The notes beneath the pieces are model-generated. The model saw only the letters and a program-made list of their open reading frames with translations. It ran no database searches and was not told where the DNA came from. A stretch of DNA of 37,231 bases, from contig JAOAIT010000011.1 in NCBI GenBank assembly GCA_026414565.1, forward strand, positions 1 through 37,231, written 5' to 3'. Numbering within the stretch: position 1 is the stretch's first letter; each line of letters starts with the position of its first letter. The position numbers were made by a program, and so were the translations under genes. This document shows positions 26,001 through 32,820 of the stretch, piece after piece. The DNA is from Verrucomicrobiia bacterium (lineage in GTDB: Bacteria > Verrucomicrobiota > Verrucomicrobiia > Limisphaerales > Fontisphaeraceae).

Positions 26001-26701
26001 CCCCACTGAAAACGCAGGCGGGCCACCTCCGGCGGCAGAAAATCCGCAATGTTCTGCCCCACCATGTCCTCCACCGCCTTGCCCAGGCGCTCGGCGGCGG
26101 TGCGATTGGCAATCAGCACCCGCCCCTGCCGGTCCAGCAACAGAATGCTCTCCCGCGCCGCGTTGAGCAGCATCCGCAGGTCCTGCTGGGCGGTCAAATC
26201 CGCGGGGACAACACCCCCGCAACAGGCCAGCTCGGAAGCGATCGGCGGCTGATACGCCGGGCCGTCCTCCCGCAGCAGCACGGTGGTATCTTCAGCCACC
26301 GGCATCTCGCGCAGTTGCAGCAACACGCCCTGCACGGGTCCTTCCGGCGTCTGAACCGGGCGCACCAGCACGGAAAACCAGCCGGTGGCATGGGAGTGAA
26401 TGAAATCCAGGCAAAGATAGGGCAGCCGTTGCGGCTGGCCCGCCAAGGCCTGTAGGATCATCGCCCGCAAAGCCCCCACCTGATCCCCTTTGAACAGCTC
26501 CGCCAGCGAGCGGCCGCCCAGCTCGGCCGCCGCCAGACCCGCCAGCCGCGCAAAGGTGGCGTTGCACCACCGCACCCGCAAATGCCGATCCACCAGCACC
26601 AGCCGGTCGCCCAGGCTCTCCAACAACACCTGGCACAGCTCCGGGGACAACTCCGGCCCGCGCGGATCTTCACGTGATGGCTCAGGAATGGGCGCAGTCA
26701 T
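23096..26701 (-). CDS. Multi-PAS/GAF sensor histidine kinase (NarL/DesK-type)
   Basis: A 1201-residue soluble histidine kinase without membrane spans. In order: PAS (about residues 20-130), PAS-PAC ending DITERKKAEADR (about 285), PAS-PAC ending DVTPRKK (about 410), PAS ending DVTGRVQAE (about 530), a GAF-like domain (about 545-700), PAS-PAC ending DITQRKLAEEE (about 835) and PAS-PAC ending DITERKRAE (about 960). Then come HisKA_3 with phosphoacceptor His991 in REIHDDLGQ and a HATPase with EALTNIIRHAQA, DNGTGLPP and GLGLLSMRER. This kinase class normally pairs with NarL/LuxR-type regulators, but the next gene is a XylR-type regulator with no receiver domain. The cytoplasmic signal(s) are unknown; an orphan partner elsewhere is likely. 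Confidence 0.93.
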   Translation of the reverse strand: MTAPIPEPSREDPRGPELSPELCQVLLESLGDRLVLVDRHLRVRWCNATFARLAGLAAAELGGRSLAELFKGDQVGALRAMILQALAGQPQRLPYLCLDFIHSHATGWFSVLVRPVQTPEGPVQGVLLQLREMPVAEDTTVLLREDGPAYQPPIASELACCGGVVPADLTAQQDLRMLLNAARESILLLDRQGRVLIANRTAAERLGKAVEDMVGQNIADFLPPEVARLRFQWGERAFQTGTSVFFEDQRGGRWLEHRFTPILDQTGQPCCLACFSRDITERKKAEADRDQLLAELLEFQSRLRAVLEGAGESILLLDNEGRVVLANPVAAMRLGDAPGDLIGRRMWDFLPAEVRPATEALFRQLLASGQATTVEGEFGGLYYEASFYPVRGPGGQVLYVALFGRDVTPRKKMELQIEHQRRQLQTLLDHAPIFLWAMDAEGIIITAEGSVLQSLGLAPRQVVGVSIFTVVQDLPEFTAACRRALRGERVSLRHEWQGRVFDTRILPLPPEAGGLPSSLGIMLDVTGRVQAERALMERLEFESTLLAISSRFVGPCHLDQAIQQSLADLGRFCQAGRAYLFRFSEDGRFISNTHEWCAEGVRPEIQNLQNIPVEEVRWSMDMLARHGVLHIPDVSRMPPEARREQELLQAQNIASLLLVAVPVQGRFSGFVGFDDVTGTMRWGPQHEGVLRLFSEVLANVLERHLAEEALRTSENFNRAIVQSAASGLAVFDRELRCRLWNPYLERMTGLEEAQARGQYLHALVWLAGNETPEELLRRALRGEVHEGADAAYLVPATGRRGWHQATYSPLRSGAGEIIGVLCSVLDITQRKLAEEELRRSEERFSRAFHLSPILMLVTRLRDGLIVNANDYFLRCLGLSREEVIGKSTMELGLYESPEMRERMTEPLRRGGTVRNLEVRLRLKQGLIDCLLSAAPVDLGGEPHVLSLALDITERKRAELAIRESREQLRTLAERLEIVREEERRQIAREIHDDLGQCLTSLKLDLAWVARNLQREPAALEARLADMMKVVDQTIQSVRRISSELRPGVLDDLGLPAAIEWQAQEFERRTGIPCQVHCDEGLDQLDSRMATALFRILQEALTNIIRHAQATRVRVNLARTNEQVILRVRDNGTGLPPKARQRSEGLGLLSMRERAAALGGRFTVVSRRGRGTTIVARLPLAAPAAAAPVSPPPPEAGAAPEP

Positions 26702-26799
26702 AGGCCGCCTGCCTCCCGGCCGGACGGCCGGCTCGCGGGCAGTCCGGGCCAGACGCCGCTTGGCTCATGGATTGTTTGCTGCATAGGCCACTCCCCGCC

Positions 26800-27816
26800 T
26801 CAAAACAAACTCCCCTGCCGGCCGGCCGGCTTCAGGCCCAGCCGCTTCATGGCCAGCTCGGTGATGACGCGCCCCTGCGGCGTGCGATGCAGATAACCTT
26901 CCATGATCAGATAAGGCTCATACACCTCTTCCAGCGTATCCGGCTCCTCGCCCACCGCCACCGCCAGCGAATTCAAGCCCACCGGGCCGCCCCCAAACTT
27001 GACCATGATCGTTTCCAGGATGCGCTTGTCCATCTCGTCCAGCCCGTGGGCGTCAATTTCCAGCATGGCCAGCGCGCGGTCCGCCACCGCCGCCGTGATG
27101 CGCCCGTCGCCGCGCACCTGCGCGTAATCGCGCACCCGGCGCAGCAGGTTGTTGGCAATGCGCGGCGTCCCCCGGCTGCGCCGGGCGATCTCCATGGCCC
27201 CCTCCGGCTCCATCGGCACCTGCAGCAGCCGCGCCGAGCGCAGCACAATCTGCTGCAACTGCTCCGCGTCGTAATAGTCCAGCCGCTCCCGCATGGGAAA
27301 GCGCGTCAACAACGGCGACGACAGCAGGCCGCTGCGCGTGGTGGCCCCGATCAGCGTAAACCGCGGCAGATTCAGCCGCACACTGCGCGCATTCGGCCCC
27401 TGGTCAATGATGATGTCCAGCTTGAAATCCTCCATCGCCGGGTACAGGTATTCCTCGATGGTTTTCTGCAGCCGGTGAATCTCGTCAATGAACAAAATGT
27501 CCCGCTCCTCCAGATTGGTGAGCAGGCCGGCCAGATCCCCGGCCTTTTCAATGGTGGGCCCGCTGGTGCATTTGATGTTCACGCCCATGGCGCGCGCCAG
27601 AATGTTGGCCAGCGTGGTCTTGCCCAGTCCCGGCGGCCCGTTGAGCAGCAAATGATCCAACGCCTCGCCCCGCTGCCGCGCCGCCGCCACGGCAATTTCC
27701 AGCCGCTCCTTCACTTTCGCCTGGCCGGTGAACTCGGAAAACAAGGAGGGGCGCAGCGTCAGCTCCAGGGCTGCGTCCGGTTTGTTGAGCACATCCGTCA
27801 CCCGCGATTGGGCCAT
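26800..27816 (-). CDS. ruvB: Holliday-junction branch-migration helicase RuvB
   Basis: A 338-residue AAA+ motor that drives branch migration with RuvA. The start used is the ATG giving MAQSRVTDV; an in-frame start 18 bases upstream is possible. Motifs: [11 protein letters not shown], Walker [12 protein letters not shown], Walker [11 protein letters not shown], sensor 1 LIGATTRSG and the arginine-finger region [14 protein letters not shown]. The C-terminal winged helix contains [11 protein letters not shown] and [13 protein letters not shown]. It is not next to ruvA or ruvC; instead it follows the kinase gene of a vWA/PP2C/kinase set by 87 bases on the same strand. Confidence 0.97.
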   Translation of the reverse strand: MAQSRVTDVLNKPDAALELTLRPSLFSEFTGQAKVKERLEIAVAAARQRGEALDHLLLNGPPGLGKTTLANILARAMGVNIKCTSGPTIEKAGDLAGLLTNLEERDILFIDEIHRLQKTIEEYLYPAMEDFKLDIIIDQGPNARSVRLNLPRFTLIGATTRSGLLSSPLLTRFPMRERLDYYDAEQLQQIVLRSARLLQVPMEPEGAMEIARRSRGTPRIANNLLRRVRDYAQVRGDGRITAAVADRALAMLEIDAHGLDEMDKRILETIMVKFGGGPVGLNSLAVAVGEEPDTLEEVYEPYLIMEGYLHRTPQGRVITELAMKRLGLKPAGRQGSLF

Positions 27817-27903
27817 GTCCAGAAGATGGGCCAACCCTGCAGCAGCGACAAGGCAAAAACAATTCCCCCGCCACCGGCAGCGCCGGCCTCGCGCCGGCGC
27901 ATC

Positions 27904-29421
27904 TCAGCGCCACCACGGACGGGCCGTCCCCCGGCCGGCAACCACAAAACCGCCGCCCGTTGCCCACCGCCCAAATGCTCCCGGCTGGACTGGCCGCACC
28001 GCCGCCGGCCGCGGCGGCGGCGCGCGCTGGAGGAGTTTGATGAGGCCGATGGCAAACACCGCTCCGCCGATGACAATGCCCGCCAGCGCCACCCACTTGA
28101 GGGGGGAATTGTAATTCTGGAGTTGCATCCAGCCAATCACACCGCAAATCACCGCCAGCAGGCCAAACCAGTGCAAATTGGGAATGATCGCCACAATGGC
28201 CACCGCCAGCGCCGCCAGCGCAAAGTAATTCAACGGCGGGGCTTCCTCGGGCATCTTCACCGGCGCCCGGGCCGGCGCCGGCGCCACCGCCACGCTGGTG
28301 TGCAGCGGCTGCGTGGCGGCCTCGCGCCCGGCGGCGCTGTAATCTTTGGCGGCCGCCGCGGCCGCCGGCGGCGGGGCCGGGGCCGCCGCCGGGCGGCTGG
28401 CCGGCACGGGCGCGGGCGGCGACGGACGCGTGCCCGTGGGCCGCGCGGGCAGTTCCACCGCCGCCAGCCATTCCGGCACGGCCGAGACCGGGGCCGGTTG
28501 CGCGGCCGGCTCCGGCAGGGAGCCGCTGGCCAGGGCGTCAAGGGTGGATTCAAAGGTGGGCACCTGGGCAATGGGCCAGATACAGGCCCGCTCCAACACC
28601 GCCGCCAGTTTCTGCACCCGCGGATCCACGTGCTTTTTCAGCCGCGCAAACACCTTGGAGTTGCGCGGGTCCTTGAAATCGTTGGCCAGAAAAATCAGGT
28701 TGTCCCCCGTGTGAAACTGCTGCCACAACGCCGGCTCCCCCGCCAGCGCCAAAAAGCTGGTGTAAATGACCAGCGCGGCAAAATTGTCGAGGTTGATGTC
28801 GTAATAATCCGGCGTGCGGCGGGGATGCTGGTAGTTGGCGTGGCCCAGCTCGGGGCTGCGCCCCTGGCCGAAGGCGGGCACATACATGCCGTCATAATCC
28901 ACCAGCCGGAACTGGCCGTCCGGCAGGCACATCACGTTGCCATGCTGCAGGTCGCCATGCGCAATTTGATTGGCGCGCAAATCCTTCATCATCACCCGCC
29001 ACTGCTCCGCCAGGCGCAACAGGGTTTCCGGCTCCTGCACGTGATCCTCGATGTACATGTGCATGGGCGTGCCGGCCACCCAGTCCATCTTCACGATCGG
29101 ATACAGCTCGTTGCGCAGCCGGATGCCCCGCAGTTGAAACTCAAATCCCACCAGCCACGGCAGCGTCACCGCCTGCAAATGCCGCGTGAGCAGATTGTAA
29201 CGCACCTGCTGGTTGGCCACCTGCCGCACAAAGCAGCGAATGGCGTAATGCTTGCCGTTGACGGTGGTCAGCTCGTACACGCTGGCAAAGTTGCCCGACA
29301 TCACCCGCGGCATCCCCAGCATGTCCGTCGCCACCGTGGCGGTTTTGAGCTCCTCCTCCAGAAAGCAGACCTGCGGATTCTGGATGGCGTCCTGATAATC
29401 GGTGTGGGAGGGCCAGTTCAT
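27904..29421 (-). CDS. Atypical membrane-anchored Ser/Thr-type protein kinase (TerY-P-like triad)
   Basis: 505 residues from ATG 29421; a GTG at 29445 would overlap the phosphatase gene. The N-terminal 300 residues are a divergent protein kinase: glycine-rich loop SGNFASVYEL (residues 42-51), catalytic loop HGDLQHGN (155-162), metal-binding DYDG (175-178) and LDNFAALVIY for helix F. The usual VAIK lysine position holds Arg62 (HYAIRCFVR). Next is a Pro/Ala-rich linker of about 100 residues and then three hydrophobic segments (NYFALAALAVAIVAII, WFGLLAVICGVIGWM, WVALAGIVIGGAVFAIGLI) that anchor it in the membrane. It directly follows the PP2C and vWA genes, the composition of the predicted TerY-P signalling triad. 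The substrate is unknown. Confidence 0.85.
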   Translation of the reverse strand: MNWPSHTDYQDAIQNPQVCFLEEELKTATVATDMLGMPRVMSGNFASVYELTTVNGKHYAIRCFVRQVANQQVRYNLLTRHLQAVTLPWLVGFEFQLRGIRLRNELYPIVKMDWVAGTPMHMYIEDHVQEPETLLRLAEQWRVMMKDLRANQIAHGDLQHGNVMCLPDGQFRLVDYDGMYVPAFGQGRSPELGHANYQHPRRTPDYYDINLDNFAALVIYTSFLALAGEPALWQQFHTGDNLIFLANDFKDPRNSKVFARLKKHVDPRVQKLAAVLERACIWPIAQVPTFESTLDALASGSLPEPAAQPAPVSAVPEWLAAVELPARPTGTRPSPPAPVPASRPAAAPAPPPAAAAAAKDYSAAGREAATQPLHTSVAVAPAPARAPVKMPEEAPPLNYFALAALAVAIVAIIPNLHWFGLLAVICGVIGWMQLQNYNSPLKWVALAGIVIGGAVFAIGLIKLLQRAPPPRPAAVRPVQPGAFGRWATGGGFVVAGRGTARPWWR

Positions 29422-29434
29422 GAGGCGAGGCGGT

Positions 29435-30220
29435 TCAGGATTCACTCTCCCAGCGGATGACCACCAGGGTCATGTCATCATTGCGCACGCCCTGCTCCTT
29501 GCGCAGGCGCTCCGACAGCTCGGCAAACTGCTGCTCATTCTCCAGGGCCAGCAGCGTCTCCCACGGTTTCTCCCCCGCTTCATGCCGCTCCAGGAACCAC
29601 TTGGCCAGCGCATCGGTGGCCAGAAAGAAACGATCCCCCGCCTTGACGCCGCCCGAGGCGGCCTTGATGTCGCGCAACGCCGAGTAATTATGGTTCTCAT
29701 TGCTGGCCAGCAGGATGGGGCGGCTGCTGAATTCATCGCTGCGGGCCACGGGGAAGGTGGCAATCATCTGGTCCTCCCGCACCTGAAAGAGGTTGCTGTC
29801 CCCCACCGCAAAGGCATTCCATTTCAGCTCCTCCCCCTGCAGGGTGCGGCTCACAATCTTTTCCCACACCGTCCCGTGCGCCGCAAATTCCAGTGCCAGA
29901 AACGTCGCAAACGCCCCATTCTCCGCTTTTTCCTGGCAGTACCACGGCAGATTGCCCCAGTCAATGCTCTGCCGCCATTCATGCTGCAGGGGCAGCATCC
30001 ACAGCATCATCGCGTCCTCGCTGGGCGGCATGCCAAAGGGCGGCTCGGCGATGTAGGCCTTGACCAGGCTCTGGGCCCAGCGATCGCTGAACGCCGACTC
30101 CGTGGCGCCATCGGCTATGGCAAAACGCAGGCAGCCCAGCTCATACGCAAATGCGTCATCGCATTCGTCCATCGAATAGCCGTGCTTGGGCAGGCGAAAG
30201 GCGGTGACAATGGGGACCAC
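29435..30220 (-). CDS. PP2C-type protein phosphatase (TerY-P-like triad)
   Basis: A 261-residue PPM/PP2C-family phosphatase starting at GTG 30220, the only plausible start. Metal-binding motifs are recognisable: acidic residues in MDECDDAF (near 18-25), ADGAT with Asp37-Gly38, FAVGDSNLF (near 141), FFLATDALAKW and the C-terminal RNDDMTLVVIRW. An insert of about 60 residues between the first two motifs (WQHEWR-like helical region) distinguishes it from canonical members. It lies 14 bases after the vWA gene and ends 13 bases before the kinase ATG, so the three form an operon. It probably reverses the kinase's phosphorylation. Confidence 0.88.
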   Translation of the reverse strand: MVPIVTAFRLPKHGYSMDECDDAFAYELGCLRFAIADGATESAFSDRWAQSLVKAYIAEPPFGMPPSEDAMMLWMLPLQHEWRQSIDWGNLPWYCQEKAENGAFATFLALEFAAHGTVWEKIVSRTLQGEELKWNAFAVGDSNLFQVREDQMIATFPVARSDEFSSRPILLASNENHNYSALRDIKAASGGVKAGDRFFLATDALAKWFLERHEAGEKPWETLLALENEQQFAELSERLRKEQGVRNDDMTLVVIRWESES

Positions 30221-30234
30221 GAGGCGGCGGTAGT

Positions 30235-31071
30235 TTAGCGCAGGTTGCTGCCGCGGGTGCCGATGTCCAGGAAGCGGATGAGTTCCACCAGGTCCGCGTT
30301 GAACGCAAAGCCCCGCGCTTCCGGCCCCAGGTTGAAACCCTCGGCCAGGGCCAGCTCCCGCATGCTGGCCGGCAGCACGCTGGAGATGGAGAACAGGGTC
30401 TTGGCGAATTCATCCGGCAAATCCGCGTCCGACTCCGGGAAAATGATCGGCTGCACCGGCTGGCTGGAAATGTGGCAGTTCAACAGCAGCACGTTGCCGT
30501 CGTCCGTGGCCAGGCTGGTCAGCTCCTGCGCCTGCGGCACCGGCCCGCTGTCGGTGGCCTCGCCATCGCTGATGTTGATGACAATCGGCGGATACGACGC
30601 CATGTGCCGCTGCACCCACTCCCGCAAAATCTTGCACGCCATGCTCAACGCCGTGCCCATCGGCGTGATCCCCTTGGCCACCGGCTCGAACCAGATGGGA
30701 AACTTGACCTTCTGCTCGATGATGCCCCCGCTGCCGTCATCCACCTTGCGAATCCGCTCCTCAATGCGGGCCGGGGAGCTCGCCACCTCGCTCAACGGCA
30801 CCAAATCCCGCCCCGCCAGCGGGCCGCTGAACGCCGGCGCCACCGTCGCCCCATAGCCAATCACGCAGACCTCGTAAAAATTGCGCACCCCGTCCCCCCG
30901 GGCGCATTTGATGATCAGGTTGTGCAGCAGGCGGTTGATGGCGTCGGCCACACTGTCGCACTTGCGTTTGTTCTCACTGCCGGCAATCGGCTCCACCATC
31001 GAGCCGGACTGGTCAATGAGAAACATGAACACACTGGGGTTGGCACGACTGATTTCGGCTGAATAAGGCAT
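30235..31071 (-). CDS. von Willebrand A-domain protein (TerY-like)
   Basis: A 278-residue cytoplasmic vWA protein starting at ATG 31071; a longer frame upstream has no support. The metal-ion-dependent adhesion site is complete: DQSGS (residues 20-24), the Thr in ITPMGTALS and the Asp in VINISDGEATD. Cytoplasmic vWA proteins of the TerY type are thought to be metal-dependent scaffolds. It is the first gene of a tight operon with a PP2C phosphatase and an atypical kinase, the order and content of the TerY-P triad. The C-terminal third (FSISSVLPASMRELALAEGFNLG) is a helical extension of unknown role. The assignment as TerY-like rests on the operon and vWA type. Confidence 0.87.
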   Translation of the reverse strand: MPYSAEISRANPSVFMFLIDQSGSMVEPIAGSENKRKCDSVADAINRLLHNLIIKCARGDGVRNFYEVCVIGYGATVAPAFSGPLAGRDLVPLSEVASSPARIEERIRKVDDGSGGIIEQKVKFPIWFEPVAKGITPMGTALSMACKILREWVQRHMASYPPIVINISDGEATDSGPVPQAQELTSLATDDGNVLLLNCHISSQPVQPIIFPESDADLPDEFAKTLFSISSVLPASMRELALAEGFNLGPEARGFAFNADLVELIRFLDIGTRGSNLR

Positions 31072-31432
31072 ACCGTTGGCTCGTGTTTTGGCTTCGGCTT
31101 GCTCGCTTGCTCCGCGCCAGGACGCTGCTGCGTCAACCGCCACATCGCCTGGATGTCCAACAAATAGCAGCCCACCGTCTAAAAAGCAATCAGAGTTTTA
31201 ACCGCCTCCAGCCCCGCCGGCCCCACCCCCCGCCACCAACGCATAAGCTGCGCGCCACCCATGCCTTTTGGTTTCCCGCTTTACAGGACTGGTGGCCGGG
31301 CCTTGATCCCCCGAAATTTCCCGGTTCCGGTTGGTCTCCCCCCCACAAATCTCTTGCGCCCTCCGCGGTTTTCCATTAGCAAGAGGCCGTGCAAGAAAAA
31401 AAATAATCAACCTCAACCCAACGAAATTCCCT
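31072..31432. other. Divergent intergenic region between vWA operon and xylA
   Basis: 361 bases separate the divergent vWA operon and xylA. No gene is supported. Both promoters must lie here, but no good -35/-10 pair was picked out. The last 50 bases before xylA are A-rich (AAGAAAAAAAATAATCAAC) with no clear Shine-Dalgarno. No palindrome resembling a XylR operator was recognised by eye. Confidence 0.5.
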
Positions 31433-32749
31433 ATGGCTGCTGCTGCATTCCCCCAAATCAAGCGCATCGAATACGAAGGCCCCCAATCCAAAAACCCCCT
31501 CGCATTCAAGCATTATAATCCCGATGAAGTGGTGGAAGGCAAAACGATGAAAGAACATCTCCGCTTCTCGGTGGTGTACTGGCACACCTTCCGCGGGCGG
31601 GGGGTGGACCCCTTCGGCGCCGGCACCATGATCCGCCCCTGGGATGACGGCACCGACTCCCTGGAAAACGCCAAACGCCGCGTCCGGGTGGCCTTCGAGT
31701 TCATGGAAAAACTGCAGGCCCCCTTCTATGCCTTTCACGATCGCGACGTGGCCCCCGAAGGCAAAACCCTCCGCGAAACCAACAAGAATCTCGATGCCGT
31801 CGTCAAAGTCCTCAAGGAGGAGCAGAAGCGCACCGGCATCAAGCTGCTCTGGGGCACGGCCTGCCTCTTCGCCCATCCCCGCTACGTCCACGGCGCCGCC
31901 ACCAGTTGCAACGCGGACGTGTTTGCCTACGCCGCCGCCCAGGTCAAGAAATGCCTCGAGGTCACCCACGAGCTGGGCGGCGCCGGCTACGTGTTCTGGG
32001 GCGGCCGCGAAGGCTACTCCACGCTCTACAACACCGACTTGAAACGCGAGCTGGAGCACCTGGCCAAATTCCTGCACATGGCGGTGGATTACAAAAAGAA
32101 GATTGGATTCAAGGGCCAGTTCTACATCGAACCCAAACCCAAGGAACCCACCAAGCACCAGTATGACTCCGACGCCGCCGCCTGCCTCAACTTCCTCCGC
32201 GAGTACGGCCTGAAGGATCATCTGAAATTGAACCTCGAAACCAACCACGCCACCCTCGCCGGGCATACCATGCAACACGAGCTGGAAGTGGCCGGCGCCG
32301 CCGGCGCCCTCGGCTCCATTGACGCCAACACCGGCGACGAGCTGCTGGGCTGGGACACCGACCAATTCCCCACCAGCGTGTATCTCACCACCCAGATCAT
32401 GCTCACCATCCTCAAGTACGGCGGCTTCACCACCGGCGGCGTGAATTTCGACGCCAAGGTCCGCCGCGAAAGCTTCGAGCCGATTGACCTCTTCCACGCC
32501 CACATCGGCGGCATGGATGCCTTTGCCCGCGGCCTCAAAATCGCGGCGGCCATCCGCAAGGACGGCCGGCTGGCCGAGTTTGTCCAACAGCGCTACAGCT
32601 CCTGGGACAGCGGCATCGGCGCCAAAATCGAGAAAGGCGAAGTCGGCTTCGAAGAGCTGGAGGCCTACATGCTCAAGAAGGGCGAGGCCGCGCCCAACGC
32701 CAGCGGCCGCCAGGAATACCTGGAAAACCTCATCAACGAATTCATCTGA
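31433..32749 (+). CDS. xylA: Xylose isomerase
   Basis: A 438-residue class II xylose isomerase (E. coli type, normal length), converting D-xylose to D-xylulose. Active-site and metal residues by position: His102 and Asp105 in [10 protein letters not shown], Glu233 and Lys235 in [14 protein letters not shown], Glu269 and His272 in [11 protein letters not shown], Asp297 in SIDANTGD, Asp308 and Asp310 in GWDTDQFP, and Asp340 in [13 protein letters not shown]. The chosen ATG gives MAAAAFPQI and fits homologue length. No xylulokinase or transporter is adjacent; a XylR-type regulator is encoded 8 kb away. A strong terminator follows. Confidence 0.98.
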   Translation: MAAAAFPQIKRIEYEGPQSKNPLAFKHYNPDEVVEGKTMKEHLRFSVVYWHTFRGRGVDPFGAGTMIRPWDDGTDSLENAKRRVRVAFEFMEKLQAPFYAFHDRDVAPEGKTLRETNKNLDAVVKVLKEEQKRTGIKLLWGTACLFAHPRYVHGAATSCNADVFAYAAAQVKKCLEVTHELGGAGYVFWGGREGYSTLYNTDLKRELEHLAKFLHMAVDYKKKIGFKGQFYIEPKPKEPTKHQYDSDAAACLNFLREYGLKDHLKLNLETNHATLAGHTMQHELEVAGAAGALGSIDANTGDELLGWDTDQFPTSVYLTTQIMLTILKYGGFTTGGVNFDAKVRRESFEPIDLFHAHIGGMDAFARGLKIAAAIRKDGRLAEFVQQRYSSWDSGIGAKIEKGEVGFEELEAYMLKKGEAAPNASGRQEYLENLINEFI

Positions 32750-32787
32750 GGGGGCCAATCCCTGCCGGGAAACCTCTCTTGACCCAG

Positions 32788-32820
32788 ACGGCCGGGCGCA
32801 CAGGCCCGGCCGTTTTTATT
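32788..32820 (+). terminator. Strong intrinsic terminator after xylA
   Basis: A perfect 10-bp GC-rich stem (ACGGCCGGGC / GCCCGGCCGT) with a 6-base loop, then TTTTTATT. It lies 38 bases after the xylA stop and overlaps the stop codon of the convergent cytochrome gene at 32816. Confidence 0.92.

Noticed and set aside
23090-26455. Antisense open frame of over 1100 codons opposite the PAS kinase
   Set aside because: Codon-mirror artefact; Arg/His/Pro/Gln-rich text with no motif, while the opposite strand has clear PAS, HisKA and HATPase domains.
26767-29460. Long plus-strand open frame across ruvB and the kinase gene
   Set aside because: It covers two confidently identified minus-strand genes and the gap between them; composition is shadow-like.
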